Assembly (NCBI GenBank): GCA_015257635.1
Contig: JABZJU010000033.1
Coordinates: 1 to 6,004 of the forward strand
Direction: 5' to 3'
Source of the DNA: Nanosynbacter sp.
Lineage (GTDB): Bacteria > Patescibacteriota > Saccharimonadia > Saccharimonadales > Saccharimonadaceae
Length of the DNA: 6,004 bases
A model generated the notes under the pieces. It was not told the origin of the DNA. It saw only the letters and a list, made by a program, of their open reading frames with translations, and did not search any database. Below are positions 1-5,537 of this stretch, in pieces; position 1 is the stretch's first letter; each line of letters opens with the position of its first letter. Made by a program: the position numbers and the translations under genes.

Positions 1-8
1 ATTTAAGG

Positions 9-39
9 TACTTTGTATAACATAGTACTATGTATAGTA
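9..39. promoter_or_regulatory. Candidate PadR operator / operon promoter region
   Basis: Two overlapping symmetric elements are visible. Positions 20-33 are a perfect 14-bp palindrome (ACATAGTACTATGT), and 26-39 read TACTAT-GT-ATAGTA, a 6+2+6 inverted repeat. A weaker version of the second element lies 17 bp upstream at 9-22 (TACTTTGTATAACA), matching 11 of 14 positions. A -10-like TATAGT sits inside the symmetric site at 33-38, without a good -35 at standard distance. PadR-family repressors bind AT-rich inverted repeats in their own operon promoters, and a padR gene lies in this operon, so autoregulation by occlusion of the -10 box is the natural inference. The binding itself is not shown by sequence alone. 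Confidence 0.5.
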
Positions 40-46
40 AATCAAC

Positions 47-52
47 AAGGAG
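47..52 (+). promoter_or_regulatory. Ribosome binding site of the permease gene
   Basis: AAGGAG is followed by a 6-base spacer and then GTG at 59. An ATG overlaps at 57-59 but is followed immediately by TGA, so it cannot start the gene. This site therefore fixes GTG as the start. Confidence 0.8.
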
Positions 53-58
53 CTTAAT

Positions 59-1348
59 GTGAGAAGAATTGACATTATTAAACGCGCCGGTCGAAATTTG
101 GGGCAATCAAAAGGTCGCACAATTTTAACCGCGCTGGCAATTTCAGTTGGGGCGTTTACAATTGGTCTGGCGCTGATGGCTGGAGAAGGCGGTCGGCTGT
201 ATACAAACAGCATGGTCGACGCGGCTGGCGATAAAAAATCTGTTTCGGTCTATAAAAAAGTGACCTCGTCAGGACCTGATAGTAATCTTCCAGAATATAG
301 TGACTCGGAAGATACGGAAAAGGATCAGTCTAAGGCGATAGAAAAATATTCGATGACTGATAACGATGTGAAAAAAATACAGCAAACTCCGCACGTAGAA
401 AAAGTGACGCCAGCTTATTCTATGTATGGAGTTTTATATGCCAAAAGTTCGGCAAGTGACAAAAAATTCGTACCGAGTGTAACCGTGAAGTTTGATAAAA
501 CTCGAATGAAGTTTGCGGCTGGTAATTTGGACAATTTTATGCCAAAAAAGGGCGAGGTTGTCATTCCAGAATCTTACATAAAAGAAATGGGATTTAGTGA
601 TGCAAAATCAGCAATTGGACAAACGATTACACTGGGACTGAAAAAAGGAGAATCGCCAAGCAAAAACGCTGACAAAGAAATATCTCTGAAAGTCGCAGCA
701 GTCGATAAACCTTCGGATACGATCCTGTTTTACCAGCCGACTGTGCGCGTTTCTGTGGACGACGCTAAGGATATTTACGACTTTAGTCACCCTAAAAATT
801 TGCCTAATGAATATTCTTACGTAATTGCGTCAGTTGATGATGAGAAAAATGTTGAGGCAGTGAAGAATGAGCTTGGCAAGGATTATGAGTCGTATTCGAT
901 TCAGGACACGCAAAAAGTTATTTTAACTTTTGTGAATGTGGCTCAAATGGCGCTGATTGGGTTTGGCGGCTTGGCGCTTTTGGCGAGTGTTTTTGGGATT
1001 ATTAACACAATGTACATTTCGGTTTTGGAGCGAACTAGTCAGATTGGGCTGATGAAAGCTTTGGGTATGCGAGGTCGTGATATCGGTAAAATGTTCAGGT
1101 ATGAAGCGGCGTGGGTTGGACTTCTTGGTGGCTTAATTGGTGTTGGATTAGCAAGTTTGATGTCACTACTTAATCCTATGATTGCTAGTTTACTGAAGTT
1201 GGAGCAAGGTACGAATCTATTAGTCGTTAATCCTCTGCAAATGGGACTTTTGATAATCGGGCTGATGATTATGGCGGTACTTTCTGGCTGGCTGCCGAGC
1301 CGCAAGGCAACAAAATTAGATCCAATTGAAGCGTTAAGGACGGAATAG
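59..1348 (+). CDS. MacB/FtsX-family ABC transporter permease
   Basis: This is an integral-membrane subunit of a MacB/LolCE-like ABC system, whose members couple cytoplasmic ATP hydrolysis to movement of an extracellular domain for export of lipoproteins, peptides or drugs, or for signalling. The 429-residue protein has the typical order: a cytoplasmic basic N-terminus, TM1 at about 20-42, an extracellular MacB_PCD-like domain at about 43-290 (with the family's EVVIPESY and AIGQTITL segments near 166-193), then three helices at about 296-320, 350-375 and 392-412. The FtsX signature ERTSQIGLMKALGMRGRDI at 324-342 and the closing PSRKATKLDPIEALR motif at 413-427 are textbook. The GTG start is preceded by a good ribosome binding site. 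The ATPase gene follows 10 bases later, so the two form the transporter. Substrate is unknown. The extracellular domain contains an acidic, low-complexity stretch at about 70-95. The family call is near certain; the specific role is not. Confidence 0.95.
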   Translation: MRRIDIIKRAGRNLGQSKGRTILTALAISVGAFTIGLALMAGEGGRLYTNSMVDAAGDKKSVSVYKKVTSSGPDSNLPEYSDSEDTEKDQSKAIEKYSMTDNDVKKIQQTPHVEKVTPAYSMYGVLYAKSSASDKKFVPSVTVKFDKTRMKFAAGNLDNFMPKKGEVVIPESYIKEMGFSDAKSAIGQTITLGLKKGESPSKNADKEISLKVAAVDKPSDTILFYQPTVRVSVDDAKDIYDFSHPKNLPNEYSYVIASVDDEKNVEAVKNELGKDYESYSIQDTQKVILTFVNVAQMALIGFGGLALLASVFGIINTMYISVLERTSQIGLMKALGMRGRDIGKMFRYEAAWVGLLGGLIGVGLASLMSLLNPMIASLLKLEQGTNLLVVNPLQMGLLIIGLMIMAVLSGWLPSRKATKLDPIEALRTE

Positions 1349-1358
1349 GAGAATTGTT

Positions 1359-2057
1359 ATGATTGAGCTTAAAAATGTGACGAAAATTTACGGCAAAAAG
1401 AAGAACCAATTTGTGGCGCTAAATGATGTGAGTCTGCAAATTCCAACTGGTGTGAGCGTGGCAATTTTGGGAAAATCTGGTTCGGGAAAATCGACGCTGA
1501 TGCACGCAATTTCTGGCTTGGATCGACCGCAGCAAGGCCAAGTGATTATTGACGGTCAAGACATTTTGAAATTGAAACAAAAGCAAGTTGACGAGTTTCG
1601 TGCGAGAAAAATAGGTTTTATTTTTCAGAGTTTCTTTGTTCAGGGTAATGAAAGCGTGGCGGATAATGTGAGTTTGCCGCTGGAAATTGTGAAAATGCCA
1701 AGAAGTTTGAGAGAAAGCAAGATTAATGAGGCGCTGAAGGCGGTTGATCTGTATGAGAAGCGTAAGAATCGTGCAAAGGATTTGTCGGGCGGTCAGAAGC
1801 AGCGTTTGGCGATTGCGCGGGCGATTGTCGGAAACCCGCAGATCATTTTTGCAGATGAACCTACTGGAAATTTGGATAGCGAAACTGGCGCGAAGGTGGA
1901 AGAATTGCTATTCAATTACAACAAGCAAGAAGGCACAACTCTGATTATCGTGACACACGACGTTGATTTGGCTAAAAAATGCGATTATCAAATTCTGATC
2001 AAAGACGGCATGGTTAAGGGGTCTAATATGCCGCAAGAAGGTAAAAGTGGACGTTGA
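1359..2057 (+). CDS. MacB/LolD-type ABC transporter ATP-binding protein
   Basis: This is the cytoplasmic ATPase that would power the permease encoded just upstream. The 232-residue protein has every catalytic motif: Walker A GKSGSGKST at 38-46, Q-loop Gln90, signature LSGGQ at 141-145, Walker B IIFADE at 161-166 with catalytic Glu166, D-loop GNLD at 169-172, and switch His199. Length and the EPTGNLDSETG segment match the LolD/MacB/FtsE group. The segment after the Q-loop (FVQGNESVADNV, 93-103 region) departs from the more usual LLPTLTALENV form; this part contacts the permease coupling helix, so partner specificity may differ. AGGAG overlaps the permease stop codon (1347-1351) and sits 7 bases before ATG, indicating translational coupling. 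The last 11 bases overlap the padR start. Confidence 0.96.
   Translation: MIELKNVTKIYGKKKNQFVALNDVSLQIPTGVSVAILGKSGSGKSTLMHAISGLDRPQQGQVIIDGQDILKLKQKQVDEFRARKIGFIFQSFFVQGNESVADNVSLPLEIVKMPRSLRESKINEALKAVDLYEKRKNRAKDLSGGQKQRLAIARAIVGNPQIIFADEPTGNLDSETGAKVEELLFNYNKQEGTTLIIVTHDVDLAKKCDYQILIKDGMVKGSNMPQEGKSGR
2035..2041 (+). promoter_or_regulatory. Ribosome binding site of the padR gene
   Basis: AAGAAGG lies inside the end of the ATPase gene, 5 bases before GTG at 2047. It supports the GTG start, since no in-frame ATG is available at the N-terminus. Confidence 0.6.
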
Positions 2058-2391
2058 TAGCTATGCGGAAAGCTTAGCGGTCCAACTGCGAAAAGGATTT
2101 TTGGTTTACTGCGTTTTACTGGTTTGTTCTAATAAAGCGCAGTACGCTGGCGACATCGTTAAGCAATTGAACGATTCGGATTTAACGGTGGTCGAAGGTA
2201 CGATTTATCCGCTATTGAATAGGCTGCAGAAGGACGGATATTTGCAGCACGAATGGCAGGAAAGCGAGCAAGGTCCGCCGCGAAAATATTATTCATTGAC
2301 AGATCACGGCGATAAGTTGATTCATGAACTTAAAGATCGCATAAATATGTTAAATAATTCGCTTGATAACTTAGAGAAAGGAATAAAATAA
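2047..2391 (+). CDS. PadR-family transcriptional regulator
   Basis: This is a DNA-binding winged-helix protein of 114 residues, the size of the short PadR subfamily with a single C-terminal dimerisation helix. The recognition-helix region EGTIYPLLNRL at 50-60 and the wing GPPRKYYSLTDHG at 76-88 are the family hallmarks. The C-terminal segment, about 88-112, is a predicted amphipathic helix for dimerisation. The GTG start overlaps the ATPase stop by 11 bases, and the TAA stop shares one base with the next ATG (TAATG), so expression is tied to the operon. Family members are usually repressors of neighbouring transporter or stress genes released by a small ligand or envelope signal. Here the likely target is the symmetric site at 9-39 upstream of the first gene. 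The ligand is unknown. Confidence 0.93.
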   Translation: MDVDSYAESLAVQLRKGFLVYCVLLVCSNKAQYAGDIVKQLNDSDLTVVEGTIYPLLNRLQKDGYLQHEWQESEQGPPRKYYSLTDHGDKLIHELKDRINMLNNSLDNLEKGIK

Positions 2392-3668
2392 TGAAGGAAA
2401 TAACCAGGATTCATCTGGCAAAAACGGCGTTTAGTGTGGAAATTGACGCTAAGAAATCGCTAGAAAAATATCTTAATTCGATTCAGAAAAATATGCACGC
2501 CGACGCGGAAGCGATGAGGGAAATTGAGGCGCGAATGGTTGAGATTTTGGCCGAGCGTGGTGTGATGAAAGAAGGTGTTATTAGCGACGATGACGTTTTG
2601 GCGATTAAAAATCAAATGGGCGAGCCGCGCGATTTTTCGGATGATAGTGAGGACTCAACTGATGAATTGACGGATGATAATGAAAAACCAGAAAAGCAAT
2701 TGATGCGCGACACGGACGGGGCTGTCATTGGCGGCGTGTGTGCGGGAATAGCGGCGTACTTTAATATCAATCCATTGTGGGTGCGACTGATTGCAATTAT
2801 CTCGCCGTTCGTAACATTTGGTACGACGGTGCTGGTTTACCTCGCGATGTGGGTGTCAATGCCGCCAGCAAAAACCGCGTCGGACAAATTACGAATGCGC
2901 GGGAAGCCGGTAACTTTGACTGCACTTAAGGAGGCTTCCGCTGATGGAAATTCAACTGTGTCTGCCGGAAAAACTCCAATTGCGAAATTTTTCCAATATT
3001 TTGTCGGTGCCGTGGTGCTGTTCACGACGCTAGCGATACTGTTTGGGCTGATTGTTGGCGGGGCGCTTGGTGTTTCCGTGGTTAATATGCTCGGCGGTTT
3101 GGGAATGCAAATGTGGGCGTGGGGAGTATGGATTTCCTTAGCAATTGGCGGAATTGCGACGGTTATATTTGGCGCAATTGTAACGCGTAGCATATTCGCT
3201 TGGAAGGTCAATCGAATGTCTGTAATCACAATGATCGTGGCGGCATCCGTTGTTTTTATGAGTTTGGCAAGCGCCGCAATATTTGGCGCTCACGCTGGCT
3301 TGGAATATGCACGTGAATCGCAGCAGCTCACGAAGAAAGTGAATATCGATATTCCAGATACGACAAACGCTAATTCAATTTTTATCGATATGCCAGTGGG
3401 GAATGTTTCGCGAATAAATTCTGACAAATTTAAGGTGGAAGCGGAGTTTGTGGATTTACCAAAGGCGAATAAGCCAGAAATTAACGTGCGCCGTGATGGC
3501 GATAAAATCGTGCTGTCCGTTTCTAAAAAGTGTAACGCGATATTCTTTGACGGTTGCTTGAATTTTTATAAGCCGATAACTGGCTTGAAAATTTATGCTC
3601 CTGCGGGCGTGAATGTTAGCGGTTTGTTCTATCAAAATTCGATTGAAGCAGAAAATTCCGAATCTTAA
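2391..3668 (+). CDS. PspC-domain membrane protein with extracellular beta-rich domain
   Basis: A 425-residue protein in three parts. Residues 1-80 form a helical N-terminal domain (KSLEKYLNSI at 22-31, EIEARMVEIL at 44-53, ending NQMGEPRDF) of the kind that precedes PspC in many long PspC proteins. An acidic linker follows (about 82-100). A PspC domain lies at about 103-158, with RDTDGAVIGGVCAGIAAYF followed by a hydrophobic helix. Three further membrane helices lie at about 201-230, 240-266 and 276-299. The tail (about 315-425) is a putative extracellular beta-strand domain resembling the toast-rack/DUF4097 type, with cysteines at 381 and 389. PspC proteins sense or respond to membrane stress. 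ATG shares a base with the padR stop; AAAGGA at 2377-2382 is its ribosome binding site. The ending ENSES falls inside the left 94-bp repeat and looks abrupt for the beta domain, so the C-terminus may be truncated or frame-shifted. Confidence 0.88.
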   Translation: MKEITRIHLAKTAFSVEIDAKKSLEKYLNSIQKNMHADAEAMREIEARMVEILAERGVMKEGVISDDDVLAIKNQMGEPRDFSDDSEDSTDELTDDNEKPEKQLMRDTDGAVIGGVCAGIAAYFNINPLWVRLIAIISPFVTFGTTVLVYLAMWVSMPPAKTASDKLRMRGKPVTLTALKEASADGNSTVSAGKTPIAKFFQYFVGAVVLFTTLAILFGLIVGGALGVSVVNMLGGLGMQMWAWGVWISLAIGGIATVIFGAIVTRSIFAWKVNRMSVITMIVAASVVFMSLASAAIFGAHAGLEYARESQQLTKKVNIDIPDTTNANSIFIDMPVGNVSRINSDKFKVEAEFVDLPKANKPEINVRRDGDKIVLSVSKKCNAIFFDGCLNFYKPITGLKIYAPAGVNVSGLFYQNSIEAENSES

Positions 3669-3744
3669 GCTTGCACATTTGAATGATTTTACCGCTAATG
3701 CTACACTTGAAGGGCGAAAGGTAATTTTTAAGCGTGGCTTGGTG
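3651..3744 (+). repeat. 94-bp direct repeat, left copy
   Basis: This copy matches 5444-5537 at 91 of 94 positions; the differences are at 3657, 3714 and 3715. The core 3658-3744 has only two mismatches. It starts within the last codons of the PspC-domain gene and ends after a GTG-GCT-TGG string identical to the start of uppP at 5527. In this copy that start leads to a stop after five codons. The two copies lie 1793 bp apart in the same orientation and flank the collagen-like gene and the serS remnant. Confidence 0.97.
3679..3707 (+). promoter_or_regulatory. Promoter-like segment inside the left repeat
   Basis: TTGAAT at 3679-3684 and TACACT at 3702-3707 are separated by 17 bases, and TG at 3699-3700 gives an extended -10. 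The identical element in the right copy is well placed for uppP. Here it would direct transcription toward the collagen-like gene with a leader of about 150 bases. Each hexamer matches consensus at only 4 of 6 positions, so support is moderate. Confidence 0.35.
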
Positions 3745-3792
3745 TTGTTGATGCTGCTTGGCTTTGGTGTGGTTTCTCACGTTTAGATATGA

Positions 3793-3821
3793 TTGATTTT
3801 TCATATTGCCACATGTAAAAT
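3793..3821 (+). promoter_or_regulatory. Candidate promoter of the collagen-like gene
   Basis: TTGATT at 3793-3798 and TAAAAT at 3816-3821 have the ideal 17-base spacing, matching consensus at 4 of 6 and 5 of 6 positions. Transcription would begin near 3828, about 40 bases before the GTG. A 6-bp inverted repeat (ATATGA at 3787-3792, TCATAT at 3801-3806) overlaps the -35 box. An alternative pair, TTGCCA at 3806 with CATAAT at 3827, has a shorter 15-base spacer. Confidence 0.45.
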
Positions 3822-3849
3822 AAAAGCATAATCAATATAACTAAAATCT

Positions 3850-3857
3850 AAGGGGAG
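3850..3857 (+). promoter_or_regulatory. Ribosome binding site of the collagen-like gene
   Basis: AAGGGGAG is placed 9 bases before GTG at 3867. It is the strongest Shine-Dalgarno match near the 5' end and decides the GTG start. Confidence 0.75.
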
Positions 3858-3866
3858 TGATTTATA

Positions 3867-5063
3867 GTGGAGCGAGAAAACACAAGAAAGCCTGCATCAA
3901 AAGCTTTTGTGCTAAGTCTTTTTGTGATCACAATAATACTCATAATATTATTGTTTTTTATTAAGATTTCACCACGTGGAGTAATTGATCCGAACGCAGT
4001 TTCTATTCGTCAGGACTCAGGTGAGATTCAATATAAATATGCTGATGGCAATTGGCAGAAAATAGTTTCGCTTGAGGATTTGAAAAATAAGGATAACGGA
4101 ACTAATAAGGAAGATAACAAGAAAGAATCTAGTAAAACTGATAGTCGCGAAATTGAGATCCAGAAGAACTCCCTGTACATCCAGTGGCGATATGCTGGGG
4201 AATCTGAATGGAAAAATATCATAGCCTACTCAGACTTAAAGGGCAAGGATGGGCGAGACGGTAGAGATGGTCTTAATGGTCAGAATGGTAGAGATGGTCG
4301 AAACGGAGCTAATGGTGCTACAGGAGCTACCGGTGCGACTAGTGCTACAGGGGCGGCTGGCCAAAATGCTACTATTTCTGTAACTAATAGTACGCAGCCT
4401 TGTTCGACTGGGTTGACTGTAACTGGTAATGGCACGAATAATTTGGGGCTGAAATTCACTGGAAGCAATCTCCCGTCGGGTGGTAAAATTGATCAGATTT
4501 TAGCTAAGAAATCAGATAATGACTGTGATGTAGAGTGGAAGGACTCGTACGAGATTAGGGGCTCAGGTTCACCTGTAGGAAAAGTTACTGCTACCATGGG
4601 TGTGCGCTACGTTGATACCAGTAAGTCTCAGGGGGCTGTAAGATGGACTAAAACTGACGCTAATTCTAATAATGGCTGGAAAGTGTTGTATGGTGACACT
4701 GGCTGGATGAGCGTTCCTCAGATTCTGTCTCCATCTATGAAAGCTAGCTCGGTAAAGATTAGGCGAATTAATCAGACTGTTTATCTTCAGGCTACTATTA
4801 CAGAATGGGCATATGAATGGAATAGGGGTGGAACACCTCTACCTGATGGATACAGGCCTAGTTCTCAAATTCGATATTATATACCAGGAATGGAAGGAGA
4901 TTCGGATATACAATTTATCGTGACAACTGACGGAAAAATTAATGCCTATGGAGTGAATCCTCAGCCAACTCCACCAGCATTTCCAGTAACTTTAACAATT
5001 TCTTATCCAGTGGACGACTCAGTTCTTCCGTGGCCGACAGTAATGGCGGGCCCAAGAGCGTAA
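3867..5063 (+). CDS. Membrane-anchored collagen-like protein with tail-fibre-like C-terminus
   Basis: A 398-residue surface protein. Residues 1-12 are basic and cytoplasmic; a single hydrophobic helix at about 13-33 (no cleavage site seen) anchors it as a type II protein, leaving the rest outside. Two related modules follow at 45-76 and 96-128, each with IQ-K/R-YA, a Trp-Lys/Gln pair and SLEDLKNKD or YSDLKGKD, joined by a Lys/Asp/Ser-rich linker. A collagen stretch of 14 triplets spans 126-167, beginning GKDGRDGRDG and ending in GAT repeats, with one Gly-to-Ser break at 159. Cys179 and Cys220 could pair. The C-terminal part, about 240-398, contains GWKVLYGDTGW, IRRINQTVYL and PLPDGYRPS, a pattern I associate with tips of actinobacterial phage tail fibres; this is recollection, not a search result. 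Such proteins are usually trimeric and adhesive. It lies alone between two direct repeats and has its own terminator. AGG arginine codons appear several times, unlike the neighbouring genes, which fits acquisition. Host-cell attachment is a reasonable guess but unproven. Confidence 0.85.
   Translation: MERENTRKPASKAFVLSLFVITIILIILLFFIKISPRGVIDPNAVSIRQDSGEIQYKYADGNWQKIVSLEDLKNKDNGTNKEDNKKESSKTDSREIEIQKNSLYIQWRYAGESEWKNIIAYSDLKGKDGRDGRDGLNGQNGRDGRNGANGATGATGATSATGAAGQNATISVTNSTQPCSTGLTVTGNGTNNLGLKFTGSNLPSGGKIDQILAKKSDNDCDVEWKDSYEIRGSGSPVGKVTATMGVRYVDTSKSQGAVRWTKTDANSNNGWKVLYGDTGWMSVPQILSPSMKASSVKIRRINQTVYLQATITEWAYEWNRGGTPLPDGYRPSSQIRYYIPGMEGDSDIQFIVTTDGKINAYGVNPQPTPPAFPVTLTISYPVDDSVLPWPTVMAGPRA
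4242..4367 (+). repeat. Gly-X-Y collagen triplet repeat in coding sequence
   Basis: Fourteen consecutive triplet units (126 bases) encode the collagen-like segment. The first half favours charged triplets (GKD, GRD, GRN) and the second half small polar ones (GAT). One unit begins with AGT at 4341, a single-base change from GGT, which replaces the obligatory glycine by serine. Confidence 0.93.
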
Positions 5064-5088
5064 GAGAAAAAGTCTTATCTTTAATAAC

Positions 5089-5127
5089 AACCTCGTTAGT
5101 GTAGTGCTGGCGAGGTTTTGTTTTTTT
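5089..5127 (+). terminator. Rho-independent terminator of the collagen-like gene
   Basis: AACCTCGTTAG (5089-5099) pairs with CTGGCGAGGTT (5107-5117): 11 pairs including two G-T wobbles, with a 7-base loop. A T-rich run follows immediately, TTTTG then seven T (5116-5127). It begins 26 bases after the stop codon and separates the collagen-like gene from the downstream region. Confidence 0.9.
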
Positions 5128-5175
5128 GTTGCTGTTTTTATAAAAATAATCACCCCCCCATAGCCCGTGTTGTTA
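5128..5175. other. Short AT-rich spacer with C7 tract
   Basis: Between the terminator and the TATAAT box lies an AT-rich stretch ending in seven consecutive C at 5153-5159. No RNA gene or reading frame is recognisable. The homopolymer sits where a -35 element would be expected. Confidence 0.5.
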
Positions 5176-5181
5176 TATAAT
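5176..5181 (+). promoter_or_regulatory. Perfect -10 box ahead of the serS remnant
   Basis: TATAAT ends 6 bases before position 5188, the A of the codon that corresponds to the SerRS start. Transcription from this box would begin at or next to that codon, as in leaderless mRNAs. No convincing -35 is seen; the expected place is occupied by a run of seven C (5153-5159). With the terminator upstream, this could also feed uppP. Confidence 0.5.
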
Positions 5182-5187
5182 GAAAGT

Positions 5188-5452
5188 ATATTAGATATCA
5201 AATTTATCAGGGAAAATGTCGATTTGGTACAAAAGGTGGCAAATGATAAAGACTATAAAGTTGATATGGCCGACCAAACCAAGAGTTAATTGATCAGGGC
5301 AAGCAAAAGTTTATGGCGATTGTAAAACTGGCTCAAAAGACCATTTGGATTACGCCGTAAGTCGCGGCTGGGTGGATTTTGAGCGCGGCGCTAAGGTGGC
5401 TGGTGCGAAGTTTTATTATTTAAAGGGCGATTTGGCTTTATTGGAAAATGCC
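5188..5452 (+). pseudogene. serS: Degraded 5' fragment of seryl-tRNA synthetase gene
   Basis: Three blocks of SerRS-like sequence remain in different frames. Block one (from 5191) reads LDIKFIRENVDLVQKVANDK and on to DQTK, the standard SerRS N-terminus, before a stop at 5287. A short block reads ELIDQGKQ at about 5283-5306, like the coiled-coil tRNA-binding arm. Block three (5336-5452) reads KDHLDYAVSRGWVDFERG, then AKVAGAKFYYLKGDLALLENA, matching the start of the catalytic domain. About 265 bases cover what takes about 175 codons in intact SerRS, so two internal deletions and frame changes have occurred. The catalytic motifs 2 and 3 are absent. The start is ATA (5188-5190) where ATG is expected. 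The fragment stops at the right repeat, right after the residues LLENA. A functional serS must exist elsewhere. Confidence 0.85.
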
Positions 5453-5537
5453 GAATCTTAAGCTTGCACATTTGAATGATTTTACCGCTAATGCTACACT
5501 TGAAGGATGAAAGGTAATTTTTAAGCGTGGCTTGGTG
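5444..5537 (+). repeat. 94-bp direct repeat, right copy
   Basis: This is the partner of 3651-3744. It joins the serS remnant on its left to the uppP gene on its right. The shared six bases GAAAAT at the left edge occur naturally in both serS and the PspC-domain gene, so the true boundary may be at 5451 with microhomology. Within it, a frame reading PNLKLAHLNDFTANATLEG ends at a TGA at 5508, where the left copy reads CGA. Confidence 0.97.
5472..5500 (+). promoter_or_regulatory. Candidate uppP promoter inside the right repeat
   Basis: TTGAAT (5472-5477), a 17-base spacer and TACACT (5495-5500) with an extended TG at 5492-5493. Initiation near 5507 would give a leader of about 20 bases carrying GAAAGG (5509-5514) ahead of the GTG start at 5527. 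Hexamers are imperfect but spacing and position are apt. Confidence 0.45.

Noticed and set aside
57..62. ATG followed directly by TGA overlapping the permease GTG start
   Set aside because: A start-stop element is possible, but it most likely arises by chance from the GTG context; it encodes nothing.
1744..1944. Second forward frame inside the ATPase gene
   Set aside because: It lies within the region encoding the signature and Walker B motifs of the ATPase and has an Arg-rich, non-protein-like composition.
2837..3229. 130-codon reading frame on the minus strand
   Set aside because: It is antisense to the PspC-domain gene, with low-complexity Pro/Thr/Ile composition and no recognisable domain or ribosome binding site.
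3734..3751. GTG-started mini-frame MAWCC in the left repeat
   Set aside because: It is simply the duplicated first codons of uppP running into unrelated sequence.
3616..3804. Minus-strand frame across the left repeat
   Set aside because: It has no family resemblance and overlaps a repeat and promoter region on the other strand.
3787..3806. ATATGA/TCATAT inverted repeat as a terminator of the PspC operon
   Set aside because: A six-pair AT-rich stem with no T tract after it; more likely incidental or a weak operator at the promoter.
4242..4367. Short repeated units considered as a CRISPR array or minisatellite
   Set aside because: The periodicity is 9 bases (codon triplets of Gly-X-Y) within a coding frame, with no spacers.
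5061..5077. TAAGA/TCTTA inverted repeat at the collagen-like gene stop
   Set aside because: Only five AT-rich pairs; the strong terminator 12 bases further on explains transcription end.
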